A stretch of 64,000 nucleotides of DNA from assembly GCA_030704615.1 (NCBI GenBank), contig CM060734.1:3842001-3906000 (forward strand), given 5' to 3'. The DNA comes from Takakia lepidozioides (lineage: Eukaryota; Streptophyta; Takakiopsida; Takakiales; Takakiaceae). Positions 23,330 to 32,349 of the stretch are shown one piece after another. The position numbers were made by a program, and so were the translations under genes. Position 1 is the first letter of the stretch, and every line of letters starts with the position of its first letter. Below the pieces are notes generated by a model, which worked only from the letters and a program-made list of their open reading frames with translations, was not told where the DNA came from and did not search any database.

Positions 23330-24440
23330 ACATTCGATTAATCGATTGATGCAAATATCTTTTCTTGTTGCTCGTGCAGGTTGTCACTTTGCATATGTGA
23401 TCTGAACATACTTATGCACATGTGGACCAAATATGAGCTTGAACCAAGTTCATTCAATGGGTCATTCAAGTGTTGAACGCAGCTACGTGTCATAAAGACA
23501 AAACACTGTGTTTCGCCTGCACATGATTTTTTTTTAATTCCATTTTCAAGCCATATGCTTAATGACAACATATGCAATGTGCGTGCAAAATTTGGGAGTG
23601 AACAAAAGTCATTTGGACCCAAAACCATATTTTCTTCTCTCATTTGCACTCCAAAGTTGAGTTATTTTCAACTTCATGCACTCTTCATAGAGAGTTTTGC
23701 AAAAGTGACCCTAGAAATACTTTTTATTTATTTTATTTATTTTTTCATTTTTGTTTGGTCCAATTTTTGGCATGGATGTAGTGGTGCAAACGCCAATGTC
23801 ATAGAACAGAATAGAGCAAAAAATAAAATCATTACGCCCCTCAAAACCGCAATCCTATATTTTCTAAATGCAAATATTTATTTTAAATTCATTTAAATTC
23901 GATTTAATTCAAAATTGGTTCAAGGGTGAGTGCTTTGTTGGGGAGGCAAATGTTTTTTTTGGTTGAATCTTTGCACATGTGTTGCACACATAATCAAGCA
24001 CGTGTGGGAAAAAATGAAGCTTGAGCTACATCCATTTGATGGGTGCAATGGCATAAGAGGATTTTCTTTCACAATAAACAAAATTGGTAGATAGGGTGAA
24101 CGCGTTCTTGGGGGGGCAGATGATTTTGTTTAGGTTTGAAACTTTGCATGCGTGATGTTGCACACATACATGTAATTACTGAATGACATATTTGATGCAT
24201 GCACACATTGAAGGTTGTTGTTTACATTTCGCTTATAATAAGTTGTATTGTTGCAAGGACACATTATAATATATGCCCATATGTTCATTTGTTCATATCA
24301 GGACTTTGTTGTTCCCTTCCCGGTCCTTTCTCTTGGCACCCCATCCGAAACAACCCAAGTACATCAGGTGGGAGCCGTGGGCGAGAAGCCCCCCCCCCAT
24401 TGTTGATAAAGTGTCGAACGATGATGGCGAGGACAATGAC
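23330..24440 (+). repeat. Degenerate repeats of about 150 bases, no gene
   Basis: Phrases such as TTTGCACATGTG, GTTGCACACATA and gagcttgaaccaagttcattcaatgg/gagctacatccatttgatggg recur near 23388, 23960 and 24140. This suggests an old tandem or dispersed repeat. No coding features were recognised. Confidence 0.45.
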
Positions 24441-24443
24441 AGT

Positions 24444-25123
24444 GATGTCGTGCGCATACATATCGCTACACAACTACATCGCTGTCCAAAACCACACAAC
24501 ACATGTGCACGCCACACATTAGTATACCACTAGTCCAGCCACTAGTCTAACCACTAGGCTACAACTAGTCAGTCACTAGGCTGCCACTATGTTGCCCACT
24601 ATGGAAGTCACTAGTCCACACAATGATAAAAAGAAAGAATACAAGCACAAGTTCATGTGAGCTCACAAAGCTGAAGCTTAAACTCATGCATATATAAACT
24701 CATCACTCAAATACAAGTCAAGCCAAGTGCACCCCACGCCATGGGGAATCCACACTACGGCGCCATAGCTAGGCGCGGTGAGGCTCAACTCGAGAAAGAT
24801 GAGACTCCCGCACTTGCCGTGAAGATAACCACTCCAGGGCCTAAATCTGCCTTGACCCCTAGATTGACACTTGGGCAAATCCCAAATGTCAATATGTAAA
24901 AGCTAGCTATTTCCTAGCTAGTTTCACACTAGTGGTAAAATAACTTGACAGTTGTCGTGCACATACATATCGCTACACAACTACATCGCTGTCCAAAACC
25001 ACACAACACATATGCACGCCACACACTAGTATATCACTAGTCCAACCACTAGTCCAACCACTAGGCTACAACTTGTCAGTCGCTCGGCTGCCACTATGCT
25101 GCCCATTATGGCAGTCACTAGTC
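24444..25123 (-). repeat. Nested LTR pieces: 170-base repeat flanking a 327-base LTR end
   Basis: 24444-24611 and 24954-25123 are near-identical direct repeats, each ending on the minus strand side with TGTGTGGACTAGTGAC. Between them lies 24624-24950, the second copy of the TGTCAAG-type LTR end seen at 7052-7378. On the minus strand the outer copy follows a polypurine-like CTAGGGGGGCGAT just after the pol stop, so the 170-base unit may itself be an LTR start. The order implies one LTR inserted in or recombined with another. Confidence 0.55.
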
Positions 25124-25389
25124 CACACAATCGCCCCCCTAGCTGGTGCTTAGGTCCCTCTAAGTCCAGGTAGCCACAAGATGTGATAGTGACCATAGCC
25201 TCACTAAGTCCTCCACCACTGTCCCTACTACACTCAAACTCGATAGATCAAGAGGCCGGGTGCAAGAGTTGCCCCATCGTTAGTCGTCGTCTTGCAACCT
25301 GTGAACTTGAGCCTGGGATCTCGTGTATTGACTCCTATGAGCTCGGCCTCCTATGTCTTGTTAGCTGCCTCTAGTCATGTCCACTGCCA

Positions 25390-25529
25390 CTATCCCAAGC
25401 AGTGTGGACATAACCAATCTCCATCAGGAACCCTCTCAAGAGGTGGTGTCAAGCCATATGCCAACCTCTTGAGCATTGATCACACACCAGCATGGTGACT
25501 GCCCCTTTGGCAGATCCACAGAGCATGCA
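25390..25529 (-). pseudogene. PHD finger at the C-terminus of a gypsy integrase, broken by a 4-base deletion
   Basis: The frame after the integrase C-terminus reads CMLCGSAKGAVTMLVCDQC then SRGWHMA and stops (TGA at 25449). In the -1 frame directly after it comes LTPPLERVPDGDWLCPHC then LG and a TAG at 25390. Together they form the C4HC3 PHD pattern CX2C-CX2C-X4-H-(C)-WxCX2C. The lost Cys and the frame change are explained by deletion of one GCTT unit from an ancestral GCTTGCTTG. PHD fingers commonly read histone H3 tails, so in a retroelement it could replace the chromodomain as an integration-targeting module. That role is inference. Confidence 0.75.
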
Positions 25530-26771
25530 CCTCAAACCTGCAGGTACCACTGCCAAGTTTGGGTCAACTCTGCCATCGACATTGGGAAGGTGAAATGGCG
25601 CACAATTACGCACATGGTCTTTCCAAGTCATGCCATCCCGACCCTCCAAGATCAGGACTCCTGAGGGCAACACCTCTCGAACCCTCAGAATAACACGCCC
25701 TGCAGTGACATCCAGGGTCATAGGAGCAGTCTGCTGTAAATAAACATAGTCATCCGGGCTAAACCGCCGAACCCCAGGACGATATCCTCCACCACGTATA
25801 GTGGCATACCTCATCATATCATGGTGTTGTGCAATGGCAAGGTTCTCAAAAGCCATGGGCATGACTTTCTTGAACAACTCTGCACGCTGATCACATGCAC
25901 GTACCCACACGTCAGGATCGTCAAGGTTAAGGACTTGAGCAGTGTCCCTGCGAATGGCTGCAGGCAAATCCGGCTCTTGGCCAAAGAGAAGGAAATATGG
26001 TGAGAAGGAGGCAAGTGATGCTTGTTTGCTGAACTTGTAGCCCATTGCTAACCAAGGCACCTGAAGATCCCAATCTCCTAGGTGTTCCTTCTGCAAGCCA
26101 TACTTGCGCAAACCCCTCTTCACCGTCTGAATAACTCACTCTACCAAGCCATCGGCCTTAGGATGATGCCGAGAAGTGGTGCGGTGGTCTATTAAGGCTT
26201 TATCACACAAAGCCTGAAACTCCCCCAAGAACTCTCTCCCTTGGTCTGTGAGTACCTCAGCTGGAGCACTGAATCGGCTAAGCACACGATCCAAGAATGC
26301 ATACGCAGCCCCCTCACTAGCCTTGTCAGGCAATGGAACCAACTCAATCCACTTGGAGAAGTGCTCCACCATCACCAACATATATCTGTGGTGGCGTATA
26401 GTCAGTGACAACGGTCCTACAAAGTCAAGACTCCACCTGTAGCCCAATCCCATGATTGGTAAATGATGCAACTGTGGTGTAGGGGCGTTGAATGAAGCAC
26501 GCACCCTGTCACACACCATGCACCTAGCCACGAACTGTTGCACCTCTGTATGCATACCACGCCACTAATACTGCCCCTGCAGTAAACTGTGAGTGTGTCG
26601 CACTCCAAAATGCCCCAACTCCTCATGGGCATGTCGCACTAACCATGCACGCTGTGTGGGGTGAGGCACAATCCTCACCCGACCATCCTCCCATACTCGG
26701 AGCAGGTGTATCCCCTCCCATTTGAACCTCTTGGCTCGTTGCAGGATCCGATCCCTCTCCTTGGCAGTCAC
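25530..26771 (-). pseudogene. Gypsy integrase with H2C2 zinc domain
   Basis: The H2C2 domain reads HAHEELGHFGVRHTHSLL followed by CMVCDRVR. The DDE core shows D in WSLDFVGPL, D in LTDQGREF and E in HPKADGLVE. The C-terminal part has LGDWDLQVPWLAMGYKFS and a PDDYVYLQQ barrel-like stretch. Integrase inserts the cDNA into host DNA. Two in-frame stops are visible: TAG at about 26565 (QY*WRGM) and TGA at about 26136 immediately after the catalytic Glu, where the family normally has Arg, consistent with a CGA to TGA transition. The PHD finger follows in the same frame. Confidence 0.85.
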
Positions 26772-27885
26772 AGTGGCTGCTGTGTCTCCAGTACTAAGGT
26801 CTCATGTATATCTTGGGTACCACATGGCTCATCACTAGCCTCAGGGTCATCAGACACTCCGTCTACAGTCATCCATGTTGTAGGTCCAACCTGACCTCCC
26901 GATGCCAAGATACACAAAAAGACAGATGCATGCCATCCCGGCACCATCTCCTCGTCCGTCTCACCATGCCACCGAGCTCCAGTGTCATCCTGCTGGCTCG
27001 TGCATGGATTGCGACTCAATCCATCCGCATCCCGATTGACCAAACCCGGTCGATGCACAACCTGAAAGTCATACTCCTGGAGTATGAGTGCCCACCGTGC
27101 AAGCTTCCCCGTAAGCTTGTCTGACTCCATCAACCACTTGGCTGGCTGGTAATCTATGACAAGGGTGAAGATATTGTTGTATAGATAGCACCTGAAGTGT
27201 GCCACGGCCCACACTGCAGCTAAGCACTCTCCCTCATATGAGCTGTACTTAGCCTCTGCAGCGTTGTTCGAGTGGCTAGCATAAGCCACTACGAACTCTC
27301 TTCCCTCATCATCCGCCTGTGTGAGCACCGCTCCAAGCCCTAGCATGCTCCAATCCATATGCAGCTGAAAGGGACGCCCCCTGATAGGTCGTCTCAGGAT
27401 AGGCGCCAAGGTCAACCTCGCCTTGAGCTCTTGAAAAACTCGTTCCTGCTCATCTTCCCACTGCCACTCCTGGTCCACCTTGGTCAGCTTGGTTAGAGCC
27501 TTTGCAATGGCACTAAATCCCTTGACAAACCGTCTATAATAGTTTGCCAACCCCATGAAAGCTCAAACTCGGCTCACATCCGTGGGGCGTGGAATTTATG
27601 CAATGGCCTCTACCTTAGTCTGCTGTACCCCCAATCCTCCAGGATATATCATGTGACCCAGATACTCAATCTGGTTGTGGAAAAACTTGCACTTCCCCGG
27701 ATGCAACTTCAATACGCGCGCTCTCAAGCGCTCCAATACCACCTGAAGGTGTCTCTTATGCTCCTCCATCGTAGCATTAAATATGATGATGTCATCTATG
27801 TAGCACCGAGCAAAGTCCACCCCTGCTAGAATCTTATCCATGACTCTCTAAAAACTCCGCATGAGCATTCTTAAGCCCAAATGAT
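26772..27885 (-). pseudogene. Gypsy reverse transcriptase end and RNase H
   Basis: The segment starts in the RT palm (FGLKNAHAEF, then after a one-base shift VDFARCYIDDIIIFN with the catalytic YIDD) and continues with KCKFFHNQIEYLGH. The RNase H part has the connection MGLANYYRRFVKGFSAIAK and catalytic HMDWSMLGLGAVL, where the usual first Asp context is altered to MDWS. In-frame stops lie at about 27596 (TAA) and 27560 (TGA where Arg is expected). The upstream RT is missing because the LTR of another element begins at 27882 on the opposite strand. Confidence 0.85.
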
Positions 27886-28551
27886 AAGAACCAGTAGAAT
27901 AATAGAAAATACTTTGTGGAGTAGCATTTAGAATGGAGTGCAAATGAACAAGAATTGGATGTGAAATTGCACTATGGGGTTCGATAATTTGATAGAATTG
28001 GGTAGGATGCTAGAACGGAAGTAAATTCAAATAATGGGGATGATAATTGGTAGGAATGGGGTTATTAGGATAGATGTTAGCCCATTGAATCAGTGCTAGG
28101 TAGTTATGGTAGTTAGAGTAGGACATTATGAGTTCCGCTAAATCGATGTATTCATGGTCATTCAAGCGAGAGTGCCAAGGCTAGCACAGGAGATGCTAGT
28201 TTGTCGTTTTCAGTAGCTTAAGTAAGAGATAAGAAGAATATGAGTAGTGTGATGAGACAAAGATCTGATGAAAGACTCTGTAAGCTTCATGTTAATGTGA
28301 TGAGATGTTGGAGTTTAATGGGAAGAATTTTGTGTGAAAGAAAAAGATGAGGATTATTTGATGAAGTGTGCAGATCAATACGAAAGGAATTTAATTGAGA
28401 TGAATATTAAGACATTTATTGTTGGGAGACAATTAAAAGTAGATATAGTGTTCTAATCACGACATAGCAATTCAATTGTGTGCTTTCCCCAGCGAACAAA
28501 CCTTAGAACTAATTGATCCTCTTTTAGGATTGATTATAGTTTTATTCTACA
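27882..28551 (+). repeat. 5' LTR of a tRNA-Asp-primed gypsy element (left of pair)
   Basis: The sequence begins TGATAAGAACCAG exactly where the older gypsy pol is cut and ends TTATTCTACA just before the primer site at 28558. Its last 70 bases are clearly related to the end of the oppositely oriented LTR at 31092-32349. It is about 670 bases long. There is no coding feature. Confidence 0.65.
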
Positions 28552-28557
28552 TCTTTT

Positions 28558-28575
28558 CGGCGCCGCTGCCGGGGA
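28558..28575 (+). other. Primer-binding site resembling the tRNA-Asp 3' end
   Basis: CGGCGCCGCTGCCGGGGA is complementary to the plant tRNA-Asp 3' end (consensus PBS TGGCGCCGTTGCCGGGGA) with two mismatches, seven bases after the LTR end. Confidence 0.75.
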
Positions 28576-28781
28576 AAGGCCAATCGAGTGGGCTATTTTA
28601 GAGCATTATATTATTGGTAAGAGAAATGTTGGATCAAAAGAGAAACTGAATTATGAAGCTTGTGAGGTTAGGGCTTTAAAAACAAAAATTGTCAAGGATT
28701 TTGTGTTTTTAGACTTTTGTTTTTCTTTGGTTTCAATTTTTCAATTTTCTTGGATGTGAAACAATTACAGACCAATTCGAG

Positions 28782-29552
28782 ATGGAGCAATTTGTTTCGA
28801 CAACCCCTATGGAAGCATATCTTTATAATTATTATGTGAACTTTCAGAGTGTGATTCAGCAACTTCAAAGAGAGAATTGTGGTCTTCATAGTGAAGTAAA
28901 TAGGTTGCGAGAGGAAAACTTAAATCTTTCACGGTCTGTAGAGGCAAATTCCTGGATGACACCTATTGAGACAGATCTTGCACTTCGAATTGGTGATTTA
29001 GGCATGGATATTTTGAATTTGGAGGCCAAACTCAAAGAGTTGGAGGGAAGGAATCATGATTTGACTGTCCAATTGAATTTGGCTCAAACGACGAATTTGG
29101 AAGAGATCCGGGCAAAAGATCTTGAAGCCAAAGCTTTGCTGCAAAGAAATGAGGAGCATTTTCAAAGTGAGATTTTGATCTTGAAGGCAAAGTTAGATAC
29201 AATCTCAATCAAGAAAGAGAAATCATTACTGGATAATGAAATTTTGCAAGAAGAAAATCAACTCTTGTACATGAAGGTGCAATTTCTTGATGATCAAGTT
29301 GCCACTCTCTTATCTGAGAAAGTAAATTTTGAGCAAGATAATGCAATGACTATTCAACAATGTAAAGAAATTGCTTTGGAGGTCGTGCAAATAAAGGACC
29401 AATTCACTCAATTGAGAAATTCGCAAGAAAACACAATTTTTGAGGCAAAGCTAAATTCTTGCAATTATCAAAAATCGCAAATTTCTTTGGAGGAGATCAA
29501 TTTGGATGTGTGTAGGGGGCAATTCCGGTACGACAACGCCAACATCAATTGA
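28782..29552 (+). CDS. Coiled-coil protein in the gag position of a gypsy element
   Basis: An uninterrupted frame of 256 codons starts 207 bases after the primer site. From about residue 25 it is nearly all predicted helix with Leu/Ile heptads (SVIQQLQRENCGLHSEVNRL, then NLEAKLKELEGRNHDLTVQL, ILKAKLDTISIKKEKSLL and ILQEENQLLYMKVQFLDDQV). It has no zinc knuckle. Its end overlaps, in another frame, the start of a reverse transcriptase fragment (29517-29728). A capsid-forming or gag-replacing role is possible from position alone. It could also be a captured host coiled-coil sequence. Confidence 0.6.
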   Translation: MEQFVSTTPMEAYLYNYYVNFQSVIQQLQRENCGLHSEVNRLREENLNLSRSVEANSWMTPIETDLALRIGDLGMDILNLEAKLKELEGRNHDLTVQLNLAQTTNLEEIRAKDLEAKALLQRNEEHFQSEILILKAKLDTISIKKEKSLLDNEILQEENQLLYMKVQFLDDQVATLLSEKVNFEQDNAMTIQQCKEIALEVVQIKDQFTQLRNSQENTIFEAKLNSCNYQKSQISLEEINLDVCRGQFRYDNANIN

Positions 29553-29728
29553 ATCCCAAATACTCTTTATTGGTGAAGGAAGAGTTGGATAAATTGCTGG
29601 CAGCTGATTTTATTTATCTTGTTCCATACAACGATTGGGTATCGCCAATAGTGGTTGTTCCCAAGAAGCAATCGGGCAAGGTGCGAATTTGCCAGGACTT
29701 TCGGAACCTTAATGCAGTTACTAGCCGA
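29517..29728 (+). pseudogene. Gypsy reverse transcriptase N-terminal fragment
   Basis: The reading AIPVRQRQHQLNPKYSLL, VKEELDKLLAADFIY, WVSPIVVVPKKQSGKVRIC, then DFRNLNAVT is the classical start of a Ty3/gypsy RT. It stops abruptly at about 29728, where sequence of an opposite-strand gag begins. Protease and most of pol are missing, so the element suffered an internal deletion or recombination. Confidence 0.8.
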
Positions 29729-31067
29729 AGTTTGCGGAGCCCAAGAATTAGTATCAAACATAGTGGGCGTAACTGAATAAGTTGAGACATTAATAGTTTC
29801 CCATAGTTTAGCTCAATTGAGGGCTGCTTGGAGGTTGGCCGGTGTCCCCTCCTTTACAAACCACTTCAATTCCTATGGCATCAATCCTTCCACAAAAAGG
29901 CCCATCTGCATATGGTCAGGGATGTTATGGTTATTCCATCGCCGGAGGATATCTTCCAATCGTCCTGCAAAGGAGCCAATTGATTCTCCTTCTACCATAT
30001 GGAGCTTGGTCAATTGCTCACGCAACCGATCGGTAAAACCCAAGGGCTTGAATTGAGTTAGAAAGGCTGTCTTTAGGGCATTCCAATCAGTAAAGATGCC
30101 ATGAGGTTGACGATCGTACCACTGAAAAGCCAGCTCACGCAGCGTAGCGGGAAACATCATCCGCCACCAATCTTCTGTCCTATCCTTGTTGGCAATACAA
30201 GCCGTCATAAACTGGGCCAAATGCCGATCAGGGTCTGATCCTTGTAGGCCCATGAACTGTGGCATAGGCGATACATTGATTGGTCTATCGTCGGGGCCTC
30301 CCAAGTTCACCACCACCAGAACTATCCTTGTTGGCAATACAAGCCGTCATAAACTGGGCCAAATGCCGATCAGGGTCTGATCCTTGTAGGCCCATGAACT
30401 GTGGCATAGGCGATACATTGATTGGTCTATCGTCGGGGCCTCCCAAGTTCACCACCACCAGAATCGACTGTAAGTTAACTCCAATCTGTACAACAACCAT
30501 TGGTGCTGGTACAATAGGCGGTACGATAGATACAATATGAGGTACGTTAGGTAGCGCCGATACTGCAGCTAGCTGTGCGGCTAATAATGCACGTCGTGCT
30601 ATCCGCACTGCCAATCGATCAGCCCTTGCCTTAGCCTGATGTTCTTTTCTCACAGGGGATTCCCTCATTCCCCATAACCCTTTCTTCTTTATTGAAAACA
30701 CAAGACGATCTCCTTGATTCCTTGCGATAGACAATTCAAGTGTGGTTGCCTGGTCCTCTTGTTTAGTTGGGAGCTAGATCGGCTCCTCCTTGGCTATTGC
30801 CAGTGCTAACATCACCGTCTTCCGTAGGCTCAGATCCCCAAGGTTCAATTGTTTTAGCCTTCTTCCTCTGACTCCAAAAACATTCCGAAATTTCTACCTT
30901 TTTGTGCTGATTCCGTGGATTGCAAAAATGACATAATTTTAACCCAGGTGATGGAACCTTACTGTTACGAATGACTTCCCATGTTATCTCTTCTTCCTTC
31001 AACAACCTTAAGAAATAAATATCTTCAAAGTTTATTAAAGCATCATTATCGCAAACCGCATCGTCTC
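29729..31067 (-). pseudogene. Gypsy Gag of the right-hand, opposite-strand element
   Basis: After the primer site comes a frame overlapping the PBS (APLPGRDDAVCDNDALINFE), then a second frame with basic and Ala-rich sequence, then a Retrotrans_gag domain (PMPQFMGLQGSDPDRHLAQF, WWRMMFPATLRELAFQWYD, LREQLTKLHMVEGESIGSF, MQMGLFVEGLMP). A perfect 142-base tandem duplication (30180-30321 and 30322-30463) breaks the frame, because 142 is not a multiple of three. The gene is cut at 29728 by the RT of the plus-strand element. Confidence 0.75.
30180..30463. repeat. Perfect 142-base tandem duplication in gag
   Basis: 30180-30321 is repeated exactly as 30322-30463. The identity shows that the duplication is young compared with the surrounding decay, or that it is an assembly artefact. 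Confidence 0.9.
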
Positions 31068-31085
31068 TCCCCGGCAGCGGCGCCA
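31068..31085 (-). other. tRNA-Asp-like primer-binding site on the minus strand
   Basis: The minus strand reads TGGCGCCGCTGCCGGGGA, one mismatch from the plant tRNA-Asp PBS, six bases after the LTR end at 31092. Confidence 0.8.
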
Positions 31086-31327
31086 AAAAGATGTAGAATA
31101 AAAACTAGAATCAAGGAAAAGGATCCATTAGTTTCGAGGTTCGTTCACAGGGAAAGCACTATACGAGTGTAAAATAACGATGCTAGACTATTTTCTCTCT
31201 CTCTATATCTTCCTTGGATCGACTTTTACCACCAGTCATCTTCATCTAACACGATCATCATTCTTCCAGATTCATAAATATTCTCTCCATCCCCTATTAA
31301 CTCTGCTCCATCGGCTGAAATTAAATA

Positions 31328-31534
31328 TCATTGCTCAACTATATTTTTCCTCCAATAGTCTTCTTTATAAAGGATCAATAATTCCCTATACCACCCTTTA
31401 CTCGCCAACTGTAATTGTATACTCTCTTTATCGCTGCAACAAAGCTTCTTAAAGATATCTATCGACAAATTGTCTGGTAGATTAGTAATCAACTCGGCCA
31501 ATTCTTTTACTTCTCCATCAATTGACTTTTCCAT
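31328..31534 (-). pseudogene. F-box-like fragment 2 within an LTR
   Basis: A second diverged copy reads ELITNLPDNLSIDIFKKL, then IQLQLASKGWYRELLILYKE. It lies about 40 bases downstream of fragment 1 in the same orientation, indicating a tandem duplication before or after capture. It stops after 68 codons. Confidence 0.5.
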
Positions 31535-31571
31535 TCAAATGCCCTTTTCCTCCTCTATCAATCTCTCTCTT

Positions 31572-31889
31572 CTAATTCAATTGAGGTCTTCCTACTCCAA
31601 AGTCTTTGATTCGTGCTTTCATATATTCTGGATATCCATCTAAAGGGCAACACCACATCTGGATCCACTTACATTGCAGGTGACAATGTTTATATAGAAC
31701 TGATAACTCCTTTTGCCAGGCTTTACTTACACTCTCTAATTGCACGAATTCTGCATCATTACAAAGTAGACTCTTAAATATCGGAATTGATACATCTCTT
31801 GGTAACCCAGGGATTAATTCGTTCACAGAATTCTTATCTCCTCCAATAGTGCACATTCTCACCATCTCATACAGAAGATAAACATTCAA
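31572..31889 (-). pseudogene. F-box-like fragment 1 within an LTR
   Basis: The frame contains NELIPGLPRDVSIPIFKSLL, followed by VQLESVSKAWQKELSVLYKH, fitting the F-box pattern of Leu/Pro start, IF/L core and Trp. F-box motifs bind SKP1 in SCF ubiquitin ligases. Only about 45 residues of F-box plus 40 of unknown sequence are present before the stop. It lies inside the region bounded by LTR ends, so it is probably a captured host fragment. Confidence 0.5.
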
Positions 31890-32349
31890 CTCATCAGTTA
31901 CAAATCATTCCATCAGTCTGGTGCTTACACAGAGAATACTCAATTGAATTCCCTCCTTTACTTCTCCCAACAATAATAAGAACAATATTGCAGATCTATA
32001 CTACCATTGATGTAAGATTCTATCTCCTAGATTCTACAGCTTCTACACACAAACACTCTACTCTGGTCACGGCTCTCTGGCTCATCTGACACTGATTGAT
32101 TCAACAAATACTGATTTATAGAAGATTTGCTCAACAACTATTGTAACCATTCCTAACTCCTATTCATCCAATCATTCCATCCGTTGCTATTATCTAATGT
32201 CGAATAGAATCGAGTCATCCGTCATTACAAAATATCGAGAAGAATCGTCCTATCGTGTCTATATCGTAATATTGCAGAGTATGTCAACCCGATAATTCAC
32301 TAAAATTTTTTACAATAAAAGCTTAATTGAATTTTATTATTATTCTACA

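Larger units (their letters stand above)
31092..32349 (-). repeat. 5' LTR of the right-hand element, with F-box-like insert
   Basis: On the minus strand the sequence begins TGTAGAATAATAATAAAAT at 32349, interrupting a gag-protease element, and ends TTTTATTCTACA at 31092 next to the primer site. At about 1.26 kb it is nearly twice the length of the related LTR at 27882-28551. Two F-box-like frames lie in the extra length. The start was placed from the TG and from where protease similarity stops. Confidence 0.55.
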
